Part shown: positions 27,565-36,121 of the stretch, one piece after another
Layout: each line of letters starts with the position of its first letter
Position numbering within the stretch: the stretch's first letter is position 1
NCBI GenBank assembly: GCA_045655805.1
Contig: JAZOPZ010000005.1
Coordinates: forward strand, 1 to 57,552
Length of the DNA stretch: 57,552 nt
Reading direction: 5' to 3'
Source of the DNA: UBA11475 sp045655805
GTDB taxonomy: Bacteria > Bacillota > Clostridia > Christensenellales > Borkfalkiaceae
The notes under the pieces: generated by a model
Seen by the model: only the letters and a program-made list of their open reading frames with translations
What the model was told of the DNA's origin: nothing
Databases searched by the model: none
Program-made: the position numbers and the translations under genes

Positions 27565-27588
27565 TTAGCCCATAAGCATCACCTCCTT
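27565..27588 (-). other. Micro-ORF with near-perfect ribosome binding site
   Basis: AAGGAGGTGAT, an extended match to the 16S anti-SD, is followed at 27573 by ATG GGC TAA, a two-codon frame (an overlapping ATG gives four codons). It lies about 60 bases before the start of the 243 aa gene and could be a ribosome standby or attenuation leader. Confidence 0.4.
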
Positions 27589-27601
27589 AAAGTTTTTATT
27601 A

Positions 27602-28611
27602 CCCCCCCCTCACTTATAAGCCTTTTGAAGAAGCATTTTTCAAGCCCTAAATTAAAAATTCTCTCGAAAAATTTTTATCCCCTCAAGTGGTAGCCGTTGA
27701 AAACGGCAAAAACTTAACCTTTTCTAAAAAATATTTTATCCTTTCACTTAAAGGGGTTAATTCTAAGCAAAACCGCACCCCCATAAGTTAAAAAATATTT
27801 TGCTTCCCATATAAAAGGGCTTTTTTTACTCAAAAGTAAACCCCATTAAACCTAAAAATATTTTGCCCTTCACTTAATAGGGCGATTTTTAAGCAAAAGT
27901 TAAGGTTAAAACTAAAAATTCTTTTTATTACCTTTCTACTATGGTATTGGTATAAAAAAGTTCTTTTTGGTCGGAAACTTTTATAAACGTCCTTCACTTA
28001 TCCAAGGACAGAAAAAAGGAAAAGTACACGGTTTATGTTAAAATTCCTTTCCACACTTAACCAAGGACACTTTTTTTGAAAATGTGACGGTTTTTGATAG
28101 AAAATTTTACTCTCTATATAAAAGGGCGATTTTAAGACAAAACGTGGCGGTCTATCTTGTAAAAAATTTAGCCCTACAATAGGTAGCCGACGAGAACGCC
28201 GTTTTTACAACCATTTCTCAAAAACTTTACCCCTTCACTTAAAAGGGCTGTTTTGAAGAAAAAATTAAGGCAAAAATTAAAAATTCTCTCGAAAAATTTT
28301 TATCCCCTCAAATGGTAGCCATCGAAAACGGCAAAAATATGCCATTTTTGAAAAAATTTTTCCTTTCACTATATATCCCTGACTTTTTCAACGAAAAATA
28401 ACCCTCTACTTTTAATTGCTGAAAAAATTTCCTTTTTATAACCACGCTCTACTATATATCCCTGACTTTTTTTGCGTTTTGCAACCTTCTATTATGGTAT
28501 TTGGAGAAAAATTGCGTGTTTTATAACCACCTTCACTATTCTATTGCACAATTTTTTAGCGAGTGGTCCACAAAGTAGGTAAAAATTTCTCTCTATATAT
28601 CCAAGGACACG
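27602..28611. repeat. Array of about 18 degenerate units, non-coding
   Basis: One kilobase without genes. About 18 cores of some 20 bp recur every 38-75 bp, for example at 27740, 27866, 27931, 27990, 28046, 28231, 28304, 28362, 28447, 28484, 28530 and 28589. Cores begin with C/T-rich CCTTCACT or CTCTACTA. Several then form a small inverted repeat, as in CCCTTCACTTAAAAGGG. Others have endings such as TATCCAAGGAC, ATATATCCCTGAC or TGGTAGCC. Spacers are A/T-rich and mostly different. One block of about 60 bp is nearly duplicated (27651-27711 and 28276-28333). A run of eight C opens the array at 27602. Confidence 0.8.
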
Positions 28612-28717
28612 AAAATTTAAAATACAACCCCATTTAGAGAAAAACTTTTAAAAACGAAAAAAGTCGCCCAAAAACAGGACGACTTGAATTAATTTGCATT
28701 TATTTATCGTAAAAGAA

Positions 28718-28745
28718 AACGGTGGACGTTTCCATCCACCGTTTA
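28718..28745 (-). terminator. Terminator of the surface-protein fragment
   Basis: AAACGGTGGA (28718-28727) pairs with TCCACCGTTT (28736-28745), with a T-rich run after it on the minus strand. A second hairpin, AAGTCG/CGACTT at about 28660-28685, follows. Confidence 0.75.
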
Positions 28746-28765
28746 TAGGTTTTATTTAGTTAGGT

Positions 28766-29059
28766 TTATTTCTTCTTAAAGATTGCAATAAGGTCAGCAA
28801 AACTCTTTTTCTTGATGACAAACCAAACGAGAGCAAAGCCACCAAGTCCGAGAACAACTACCGAACCGACAACGATACCTACGATAGCACCTGTACCAAG
28901 ACCATCTTTCGGCTCATCGGGTTTTTCAGGGGTTTCGCTACCGCTACCACCGCTCGGTGTTGTAGGCATATCGTATTCACAAGTATCACACTTACCGTTG
29001 TTGTCACTATCTACGTGAGCATTTACGTTTGCTTTATCACCACAGATACATTCGTTCCA
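28766..29059 (-). pseudogene. C-terminal remnant of a secreted surface protein
   Basis: The frame reads WNECICGDKANVNAHVD, SDNNGKCDTC, a Pro/Ser/Glu linker, one membrane helix (IVGIVVGSVVVLGLGGFALVWFVI) and a Lys-rich tail. The Cys-rich HVDxDxxGxCDTC pattern and the membrane anchor are typical ends of large Clostridia surface proteins. Upstream, the frame runs without a start into the out-of-frame 3' end of the oxidoreductase gene. The N-terminal part is therefore gone, and only 67 residues follow an internal Met. It looks like a leftover of a recombination that joined two loci near 29050. Confidence 0.75.
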
Positions 29060-29547
29060 AGGGCTGAAACAAATTCTACTTCGTTTATACCGTAAAAACC
29101 TTTGGCAAGCGCAGTAACGTAGTCATAACCAAAATTATGAACGATAGGACCGCCAGACGTAGTAACGTAAATAAGTTTTTTCGCCTTGCATAATCCGTAC
29201 GGTATTCCGTTTTTACCATAGGCAAAAGTTAAGCCGTTAACGGTAATTTTTTCAAAATAATTTTTCAGTACGGCTGGAAACATCATATCCCAATACGGTG
29301 CGGCTATTACGATAACGCCTGCCTTAGCAAACTGTTTAGAAAGATTAAAAATATCACTTGAAAAATCATTGTTTTTATTAGACTTTTCTCTTATTTCCAT
29401 TTCCTTCAAAGTAAGTGGTAAAAGTTCTTCTTCATAGAGTTTTACTTCTTCAACTTTTCCTGAAAGTTTTTCTATTACGTATTTTGCAAGTTCTAGCGTG
29501 CGAGAATTAGGCCTAACACACGCATTTATAAACAATATTTTTTCCAT
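29023..29547 (-). CDS. NAD(P)H-dependent FMN oxidoreductase (flavodoxin-like fold), C-terminus replaced
   Basis: A 174 aa protein with the Flavodoxin_2 pattern: ILFINACVRPNSRTLELA at the N-terminus (FMN phosphate loop), IVIAAPYWDMMFPAVLKNYFEK in the middle (flavin and dimer contact), and YVTTSGGPI. Relatives act as azoreductases, quinone reductases or general reductases. After EFVSAL the family usually continues for some 15-20 residues. Here the last nine (GTNVSVVIKQT region) are encoded by the antisense-register of the surface-protein remnant, so the natural C-terminus was lost. It may still fold, because the lost part is peripheral. It lies 15 bases after the large surface protein gene. Confidence 0.75.
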   Translation of the reverse strand: MEKILFINACVRPNSRTLELAKYVIEKLSGKVEEVKLYEEELLPLTLKEMEIREKSNKNNDFSSDIFNLSKQFAKAGVIVIAAPYWDMMFPAVLKNYFEKITVNGLTFAYGKNGIPYGLCKAKKLIYVTTSGGPIVHNFGYDYVTALAKGFYGINEVEFVSALGTNVSVVIKQT

Positions 29548-29562
29548 ATTATTGTAGATCCA

Positions 29563-32500
29563 TTATCCGTTTTTCTCGACATTAAACTTTTTCATTAAGT
29601 CTTGAATCAATTCTTTGGCGTAAACGGCACGTCTTGGCAAATTGATTTTATACATTGTAGGAACGTCTTTACAGTTACTAACAGTCGATACGTCTTTAAT
29701 CTTGTACTTAGAATCTTTATAATCATTAGGGTTTAATGCAAGGAATAAATAAAGTGATTTACCCTTAATTTTAAGCCTTGCAACGCTTGGCATACCAAGC
29801 CTAAAAGACTCATGCTTAAAACTGATTTTTGACTTTACCTTTTTGTAAGAAAGCAATTCGCTTTTAATAACGTTATAATACTCAATCGTTTCGGGAGGAC
29901 ATTGGCTTAATCTATCAGCAAAACTTTTAATGATGCGACCTTCTTTTTCGTCAACGTCGTCTTTAACGCCCTCGATAGATTGATTGTCGGTGTCTACTGC
30001 TACTGCAACCTCTTCATTTTCAGTAGAAGTTTTTGCCTTGCTATTTATTACCTTAGTAGCGAAAATTATTGAAACTACCGCCAATGCAATTACTACTACT
30101 GTTAAAATGATAACTAATACTATTTCCCATTCGGCAATAAACATACCAAATAAGAAAGGCGGATATGCAGACATTACCTTTTTGCTTTTAAGTTGTTTGT
30201 TTTTCTTTGACAAATATACTAAAAAGGCAATTTCAAATAACATAATAACGCCTAAAACGATAATTACCCAAAGAATAGAACCCATATCGTAAACGAACAC
30301 GAAGTCAGAGAGTTTATTGCTTTCAAACGTAACGTAATCGCCATCAATTTGATATTCAAGAAGGCTTGTTTCGTTGCCATTGTGAATATGTATAATATCA
30401 AAGTCTTTTCCACGTAATTCTTCGGGAATTAAAACTTTGAAGCGCAACGTGCCGTCAGGTTGAACGCTTAAACCATCTTTAAGAAGTTTAATATCGTAAG
30501 CGATAGCAACCTTTTGATTTTTGTCTATAAACTCGCTATAATTTTTAGTTTTTTCAACTTCATTAACAACTAATTCCTTGGTTGGGTCAATACCGTCAGG
30601 CGAGGAAATTATTACGTCGTCTGAAACGTCGTTTTCATCATCCGTATTAAATATTAGCGAAGCGTTTTTAATAGTAAGAGTTGCAGTTTTATCGCTAATT
30701 GCATTGTAGTTAGCGTTACCTGTAAATTTAGCAGTTACAGTGTATTCGCCAGCGTCAGTTTTGCCGTTATTTTCGTAAGAAACGGTTACGCCACTAGGTA
30801 AATTAGTTGCTTCGATAGAGTGCGCCGTGCCGTTGTAAACTACAGTTTTGTTTTCAAATACAACTGCACTCATATCGTAAGTTGCTTTGTTTATAGTAAG
30901 AGTTGCGGTTTTGTTTGCGATTGCGTTATAGTTAGCGTTACCTGTAAATTTAGCAGTTACCGTGTATTCGCCAGCGTTTGTTTTGCCGTTATTTTCGTAA
31001 GTTGCGCTAACACCGTTTGGTAAGTTAGTTGCTTCAAGCGAATAAGCGTTGCCGTTGTAAACTACCGTTTTATTAGCAAATACAACTGCCCTCATATCGT
31101 AAGTTGCTTTGTTAATAGTAAGAATTGCGGTTTTATCGCTAATTGCATTGTAGTTAGCGTTACCTGTAAATTTTACAGTTACCGTGTATTCGCCAGCGTC
31201 AGTTTTGCCGTTATTTTCATAAGAAACGGTTACGCCGTTTGGTAGATTAGTTGCTTCAATAGAGAACGCCGTGCCGTTATAAGTAACGGTTTTATCAGCA
31301 AATACAACGCCGTCCATATTATACGTTGCTTTGCCTATTACGAAAGAATATTCTAGGTCGTTTGAATTTCCGTTATCCCACTTATAGTTCGTTTTATCTT
31401 TCAAAACAACTTTAACGGTATAATTACCCGCATTAGTGCCTTTATTATCTAAAATATTATAAAGGTCGCTTGCTTGTAATACGTAAGTTTGTTCTTCGCC
31501 GTTATAGGTGTAAACCGCGCTATCAGCAGTAGGCTTTTCTACGCTTAACTTATTGATAGTAAGTTTTGCAGTTTTATTTTCAATTAAGTTATAGTTATTA
31601 GAATCGCCTGTAAATTTAGCAATAATAGTGTATTCGCCCGCGTTAGTTTTACCGTTATTTTCGTAAGAAACGTTTACGCCATTAGGTAAATTCGTTGCTT
31701 CAAGTGAGAATGCCGTGCCGTTGTAAGTAACGGTTTTATCAGCAAACACTACTCCGCTCATATCGTAAGTTGCTTTACCGATTACAAACGAATAAGTAAG
31801 GTCGTTTGAATTTCCGTTATCCCATTTGTAGTTCGTTTTATCTACTAATGATACGGTAATTGTGTGATTGCCCGCACCCTTAAAGGTTGTGTCAGAAATA
31901 GTGTAATGACTATTTTCTTGCAAAGCATAGGTTTGCGCTTGGCCGTTATAGGTGAACGCCGTGCTATCCGCCGTGGGCGCAGTTACTACCGCTTTGTTAA
32001 TCGTAAGCGTAGCGGTTTTATTATCAATAGGATTGTAGTAATCTAAATTTCCCGTAAACTTAGCAATAGCGTTATAAGTACCTGCGTTAGTACCAACGTT
32101 ATCCTCGTAAGAAACGGTTACGCCGTCGGGCAGATTAGTCGCTATGATAGAATGCTCCTCGCCGTCGTAGGTTATCTCTAAATCGTTAAATACGACTTTT
32201 CCCATATCGTAATTACCTTTATTGATAACGAAGTCGTACTCAAGCGTATCGGTAGTGCCGTCCTCCCATTCGTAATAATCAGGATTACTTAAAGCAATTT
32301 TAACCTTGTAACTGCCAGGATTAGTTTGTTGATTACTGTTATCTAAAACGGTGTAAAACTCACTATTCTCTACGGTATAAGTTTTAACCGTATTATCGAA
32401 ATAAAATTCCGTCGTATCTAAAGCAGGCTTCGCTACGCTTACTTTCTTGATAGTAAAGGTAAATTCTTTTTCGCCCTCGAAAATACTGTCGGGTGTAGGT

Positions 32501-33849
32501 CCGATAGTAAAGGTATAATCGCCCGGCTCTTTTCCGCGAGCTACTCCAGAAACAACCGTATAGTTAGACCTCCCAACCTCATATCCCTTGTATTTTACTG
32601 TATAGACAGCAAACTGGATTGAACCATTGTATCTTAACTCGTAATCAAGAGAAACTTCGGTATCCGCAAAATTAGGCGCAACCTGTTCTTCTTTTTCATA
32701 TCCGCATTCAGCAACAGTACAAGTATATTTAGCCTTACCTTTTCTTTGGTGGGTAGGTTCTAAGGTTATTTCGCCCTCGCCAAAAGAGTGCTCTTCTTCG
32801 TCAACTCTCCATAAGCACTCACATTGTCTAAAGTGGTGCGTTTCGTCGCTACCGGGCTCGTATACGCCAGAGTGTTCGTGCTCTTGATAGTTAACGGTAA
32901 TAGAAGTAAGCAGACCAACTGCGCCACCACCACTATACACCGTGTAAGTCTGTCCTACCTGCATACCCGTTACTGTTAAATTGCCGTTTTCATACGTCGC
33001 TTCTAATCCAGGATATTTTAGTTCTTTTTCATCAAAAGGGTTATCAAGAGGAGAGGTAAAAATAACGTAATTTATAACGTATCCAGGCACAGGATTAATC
33101 GTTATACTAAATGAGCCGTCGCCATATGCAGTATAGCCGTTATTGAACGTTCCTTCATATTGAATCGGAAAAGTCGCGTCGCCAACTTGTATTATAGAAT
33201 GGGTGTTTGTTGGTTTGTCGTTTGTGCAATCGTGGGTTTTGGTGTAATTACCCGTTTCTTCATAGATAAGGAAAATATTGCCGAATTTAAGAGTTCCAGA
33301 ATGCTTGAACACGTATGGATTTTGGGTATCATTATAATAACTGCTATCAATTACAACCCCGTGCGCATTGGAAGAATCAAACTTAACGTCAGGAAAACTT
33401 GCATTAATTAACTCTTTTTCAGCGGTTGTTGGTTTTTCTATACTCATGTACGTTGACGACGGCTGATCGCTAACTAAACTAAATACAACACTACCACCAG
33501 TGGGCGCAACGTAAATAAATTTTTTTACGTTATACTCGTTGTTAGGCTTAAAAGTATATAAACCGACTGACTTAAAAACATATCCATTAAAACCATAGGT
33601 AGCATCTTTATCGACTTTCAACGTGCCGATTTCATTATCGCCATCCATAATTTCAATATTGTCATTTGCCGTATAACCTGTGGGAAATAAGTCAGACAAC
33701 GTAACGTGCGCAAGCTTTTCGTTGCCTGATAAAGTAGCACTTTCAGTACTAGTATCATCCGCAGCATAAGCCGTGGTGATGCTAACAAAGTTAATACCAC
33801 AAAGCACAACTATCGCCATTAAAAACGAAATTATAGTCTTTTTAATCAT
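29563..33849 (-). CDS. Large MBG-repeat surface protein with membrane and cytoplasmic domains
   Basis: At 1428 aa, it starts with a signal peptide (Lys-Lys, hydrophobic core, AYAAD cut region near residue 30). Residues 30-390 are an unknown beta-rich region with a His/Cys-containing HEHSGVYEPG segment. About 395-1060 are eight or nine MBG/YDG-type Ig-like domains with repeats such as NNGKTNAGEYTVTAKFTGN and TVTYNGTAFSLEATNLPNGV. Next come two membrane helices (about 1180-1205 and 1225-1255). A cytoplasmic domain of about 130 residues (from KSFADRLSQCPPETIEYY) ends the protein. That last domain recurs in many Clostridia membrane proteins and its role is unknown. The protein thus spans outside to inside, unlike wall-anchored adhesins. 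It is last but one in the alarmone/partner-switch operon. Confidence 0.85.
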   Translation of the reverse strand: MIKKTIISFLMAIVVLCGINFVSITTAYAADDTSTESATLSGNEKLAHVTLSDLFPTGYTANDNIEIMDGDNEIGTLKVDKDATYGFNGYVFKSVGLYTFKPNNEYNVKKFIYVAPTGGSVVFSLVSDQPSSTYMSIEKPTTAEKELINASFPDVKFDSSNAHGVVIDSSYYNDTQNPYVFKHSGTLKFGNIFLIYEETGNYTKTHDCTNDKPTNTHSIIQVGDATFPIQYEGTFNNGYTAYGDGSFSITINPVPGYVINYVIFTSPLDNPFDEKELKYPGLEATYENGNLTVTGMQVGQTYTVYSGGGAVGLLTSITVNYQEHEHSGVYEPGSDETHHFRQCECLWRVDEEEHSFGEGEITLEPTHQRKGKAKYTCTVAECGYEKEEQVAPNFADTEVSLDYELRYNGSIQFAVYTVKYKGYEVGRSNYTVVSGVARGKEPGDYTFTIGPTPDSIFEGEKEFTFTIKKVSVAKPALDTTEFYFDNTVKTYTVENSEFYTVLDNSNQQTNPGSYKVKIALSNPDYYEWEDGTTDTLEYDFVINKGNYDMGKVVFNDLEITYDGEEHSIIATNLPDGVTVSYEDNVGTNAGTYNAIAKFTGNLDYYNPIDNKTATLTINKAVVTAPTADSTAFTYNGQAQTYALQENSHYTISDTTFKGAGNHTITVSLVDKTNYKWDNGNSNDLTYSFVIGKATYDMSGVVFADKTVTYNGTAFSLEATNLPNGVNVSYENNGKTNAGEYTIIAKFTGDSNNYNLIENKTAKLTINKLSVEKPTADSAVYTYNGEEQTYVLQASDLYNILDNKGTNAGNYTVKVVLKDKTNYKWDNGNSNDLEYSFVIGKATYNMDGVVFADKTVTYNGTAFSIEATNLPNGVTVSYENNGKTDAGEYTVTVKFTGNANYNAISDKTAILTINKATYDMRAVVFANKTVVYNGNAYSLEATNLPNGVSATYENNGKTNAGEYTVTAKFTGNANYNAIANKTATLTINKATYDMSAVVFENKTVVYNGTAHSIEATNLPSGVTVSYENNGKTDAGEYTVTAKFTGNANYNAISDKTATLTIKNASLIFNTDDENDVSDDVIISSPDGIDPTKELVVNEVEKTKNYSEFIDKNQKVAIAYDIKLLKDGLSVQPDGTLRFKVLIPEELRGKDFDIIHIHNGNETSLLEYQIDGDYVTFESNKLSDFVFVYDMGSILWVIIVLGVIMLFEIAFLVYLSKKNKQLKSKKVMSAYPPFLFGMFIAEWEIVLVIILTVVVIALAVVSIIFATKVINSKAKTSTENEEVAVAVDTDNQSIEGVKDDVDEKEGRIIKSFADRLSQCPPETIEYYNVIKSELLSYKKVKSKISFKHESFRLGMPSVARLKIKGKSLYLFLALNPNDYKDSKYKIKDVSTVSNCKDVPTMYKINLPRRAVYAKELIQDLMKKFNVEKNG

Positions 33850-33890
33850 AAAATTTACTCCTTTTATGTTAAAGTAATACTTTTTATTGC

Positions 33891-34187
33891 TTATTCAATA
33901 GTTAAAATATCTAAAAAACCTGTAATATCAAAAACTTCCATAATGCTATCGTTTACACCTGTAAGTTTCATAGAACCTTTGGTGTTCATAATTTTTTGCG
34001 CTTTTAATATTACTCTTAAACCAGCGGATGAAACGTATTCAAGCCCTACCATATCAAAAACTAGTTCTTTTAAATTAGAAACGACGTTATCAATTTCTTT
34101 TTCAAGGTCGGGTGCAGTTTGGGTGTCAAGTCTACCAACTACTATAATTTTTGCGTTTTCTCCATTTAATACTTTTTCAATAGTCAT
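33891..34187 (-). CDS. STAS anti-sigma factor antagonist (second copy)
   Basis: A 98 aa STAS domain protein. The ATG at 34187 is chosen because GGAGAATT precedes it; the longer frame has no such site. The conserved phosphorylation Ser lies in LEYVSSAGLRVIL. These proteins bind an RsbW/SpoIIAB-like kinase when unphosphorylated and release its target. It is a close paralogue of the STAS gene at 35814-36110 (shared EVFDITGF-type end). The fused phosphatase and kinase upstream is the likely partner. Confidence 0.92.
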   Translation of the reverse strand: MTIEKVLNGENAKIIVVGRLDTQTAPDLEKEIDNVVSNLKELVFDMVGLEYVSSAGLRVILKAQKIMNTKGSMKLTGVNDSIMEVFDITGFLDILTIE

Positions 34188-34213
34188 AATAATTCTCCTT
34201 TTATATATAATTT

Positions 34214-34744
34214 TTAAATTTTCCAACTTTCAATTGGTGTGTATAAAAAAGATAGTTCTAAAATAGGTGCATCTAGGCTATCTGCCAATGTTTTTACTGC
34301 TATTTTAATTTCTTTAGAAAAATCTAAATACCAATCCACCGTTTCTAAAATGTATTTTCTCTTAAATTCATTACTAGTTACCAGCGCGCACTGTAAGTTG
34401 TGCAATCTATCCGCACTTTTAACTGTAAAAGCGATAGGGTTAGCTTTAATACCGTCGATATAGTTTTTCATATCGTAACCCTTTTTTTTAGTTAAAAGTT
34501 TAACGGCAGTTAGAACGTTCTGGCTTCCATAAAATAAAATTTCTTCTTCAGTCGCATTAGTGTCTTCAAGCAAATCGTGAAATAGTGCCGTTATTTGAAA
34601 ATCTTCATCATAGCCTTGTTTTTTTACCATTTCATAAACGGCTATAGGGTGAGAGATATAATCGTTGCCACCGATTCGCTTTTGCCCTTTATGCTTTTGG
34701 ATTGCAAATTCTATAGCACGTTTAACTTTATCGCTAGTACACAT
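34214..34744 (-). CDS. HD-domain (p)ppGpp hydrolase-like protein
   Basis: A 176 aa single-domain protein of the RelA/SpoT HD type. YISHPIAVYEM, FHDLLEDTNAT and KSADRLHNLQ match the metal-binding and catalytic motifs of SpoT/MESH1 hydrolases, which split (p)ppGpp into GDP or GTP and pyrophosphate. Its start overlaps the stop of the synthetase gene (TAATG), so the two are translationally coupled. A free-standing hydrolase next to a free-standing synthetase is a split version of the usual bifunctional Rel enzyme. Confidence 0.88.
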   Translation of the reverse strand: MCTSDKVKRAIEFAIQKHKGQKRIGGNDYISHPIAVYEMVKKQGYDEDFQITALFHDLLEDTNATEEEILFYGSQNVLTAVKLLTKKKGYDMKNYIDGIKANPIAFTVKSADRLHNLQCALVTSNEFKRKYILETVDWYLDFSKEIKIAVKTLADSLDAPILELSFLYTPIESWKI

Positions 34745-35802
34745 TAAATATCTTCCTTTTGTTTAAGCAAAAGTTTTGCTTGCCTTTCGGCTTTATCTTG
34801 GTCTCTTAAAGACATTTTCAAAAACTCTACGACTTTAGCAAAATCATAGTTCTTGTTTAAAAGTTCCGCACGGCACAAAAAGCGAAGAGCAACGCTAGAA
34901 GATACGATATCAAGATTAGCCACGGATAAAGATTTATTCGCAAGAGCTATCGCAAGGTCGTAATTTCCCTTAATCATGCGTTCAATATCGCCTAATTTTT
35001 TCACTCCTAAATACGCAAGTTGAGGGATATAACTTTCAGGGTCAATAACGCTAATTTCAGCACCTGCAATATTCGCTATTTCCTTAATTAACTTTTGCAT
35101 GTTTTTATTATGTAAAACGTATTCGTTAAGCGAAATCATATTGATAATAACTTCATCTGCATCATCGGTAATAATACGTTTTCTAATATCTTCGGTGTAA
35201 GAAAGCATATTATCACGAGCGCGAACGAATTCATCATCGGCAAGTTCAAGAAGTCCTGCAAGACGGGCAAATTGCCTATTGATATCTCTTGGAACACCAA
35301 AATCGCTCTTATAACCTATATCGTGGTGTATTGCCGACCAAGCGTGTTGGAGTATCGTTCTAATTTGAATTTCAAATTTCTTGCCACAAATTTCATCGGG
35401 CCACTTATCTCCAAACGGAAGTGAACAAATATAATGCAAAGATAAATAGCCAAAAGCATTTTCTTTTAATAAATCTTTTTTATTAGAAGAATTTTCCCAG
35501 TCAACTACAAAACTTTCTTCAACTTTTTTGCCTATTTTATCTACTTCGTCTGAAAGGAAACAAATTACACGGCATCCTAAAATATCGGTAATATCTTCAA
35601 AAACGTTATATAAATCGCCCTTTCTTTCAAGCTTGCCTGCTAAACTTTTTTCTTCTTTTACACGATGTTCAACCGCTAAAACAGTTAAGCCTAAATCTTT
35701 AGCGATACCTGCAAGCATTTCGTGTACTACGTCGCCAAGCTTTACAAAATGCTCTCTTTGTTTTCTATAATCTTCTAAAATCAATTTGCACTTTAAATTC
35801 AT
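34744..35802 (-). CDS. RelA/SpoT-type alarmone synthetase-like protein
   Basis: A 352 aa protein. Residues about 45-205 form the (p)ppGpp synthetase fold: EDITDILGCRVICF (metal Asp), GYLSLHYI (the Tyr-x-Ser-x-His motif, with Leu where Arg or Lys is usual), and FEIQIRTILQHAWSAIHHDIGYK (G-loop and C-terminal motif). The family moves pyrophosphate from ATP to GTP or GDP. Residues 210-352 are helical and could be a sensory or binding part. There is no HD, TGS or ACT domain. It sits between a STAS gene and the HD hydrolase. A toxSAS toxin with antitoxin hydrolase is an alternative, but the signalling operon context argues for regulation. Confidence 0.85.
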   Translation of the reverse strand: MNLKCKLILEDYRKQREHFVKLGDVVHEMLAGIAKDLGLTVLAVEHRVKEEKSLAGKLERKGDLYNVFEDITDILGCRVICFLSDEVDKIGKKVEESFVVDWENSSNKKDLLKENAFGYLSLHYICSLPFGDKWPDEICGKKFEIQIRTILQHAWSAIHHDIGYKSDFGVPRDINRQFARLAGLLELADDEFVRARDNMLSYTEDIRKRIITDDADEVIINMISLNEYVLHNKNMQKLIKEIANIAGAEISVIDPESYIPQLAYLGVKKLGDIERMIKGNYDLAIALANKSLSVANLDIVSSSVALRFLCRAELLNKNYDFAKVVEFLKMSLRDQDKAERQAKLLLKQKEDI

Positions 35803-35813
35803 AAAATCTCCTT

Positions 35814-36110
35814 TTATTCAACAGTTAAAATATCTACAAAGCCCGTTATCTCAAAAACTTCCATAACTTCTTCACGCACGTTTTTAATCTTCATTGTGCC
35901 TTTTTGTTGTAATTTCTTTTGAGTACTAAGAAGTACGCGAAGTCCTGCACTAGAAATGTATTCTAGGTTCTTAAAATCAAGGATAAGACTTTTAATTTCT
36001 CCTAAATTCTCGTTGATTGTTTTATCAAGCGCAGGGGCAGTGATTGTATCTAGCCTACCCGTTATTTCCAAAACAAGTTCATCTGCGTTCTTTTTAATTT
36101 CAATAGTCAT
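35814..36110 (-). CDS. STAS anti-sigma factor antagonist (first copy)
   Basis: 98 aa with the family order: beta strand, GRLDTITAPALDKTI, then LEYISSAGLRVLL with the phospho-acceptor Ser, and a C-terminal EVFEITGFVDIL helix. It begins 11 bases after the phosphatase/kinase gene, with an AAGGAG site. It should shuttle between phosphorylated and free states under that protein. No sigma factor gene is nearby, so the output may be non-transcriptional or lie elsewhere. Confidence 0.93.
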   Translation of the reverse strand: MTIEIKKNADELVLEITGRLDTITAPALDKTINENLGEIKSLILDFKNLEYISSAGLRVLLSTQKKLQQKGTMKIKNVREEVMEVFEITGFVDILTVE

Positions 36111-36121
36111 TTGTTATCTCC

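Noticed and set aside
27602..28611. CRISPR array
   Set aside because: The recurring cores are not identical, spacing varies from about 38 to 75 bp and no cas gene is present.
34214..35802. Plain toxSAS toxin-antitoxin pair
   Set aside because: Possible, but the pair is embedded between STAS genes in a signalling operon, which fits regulation better. Kept as an alternative only.
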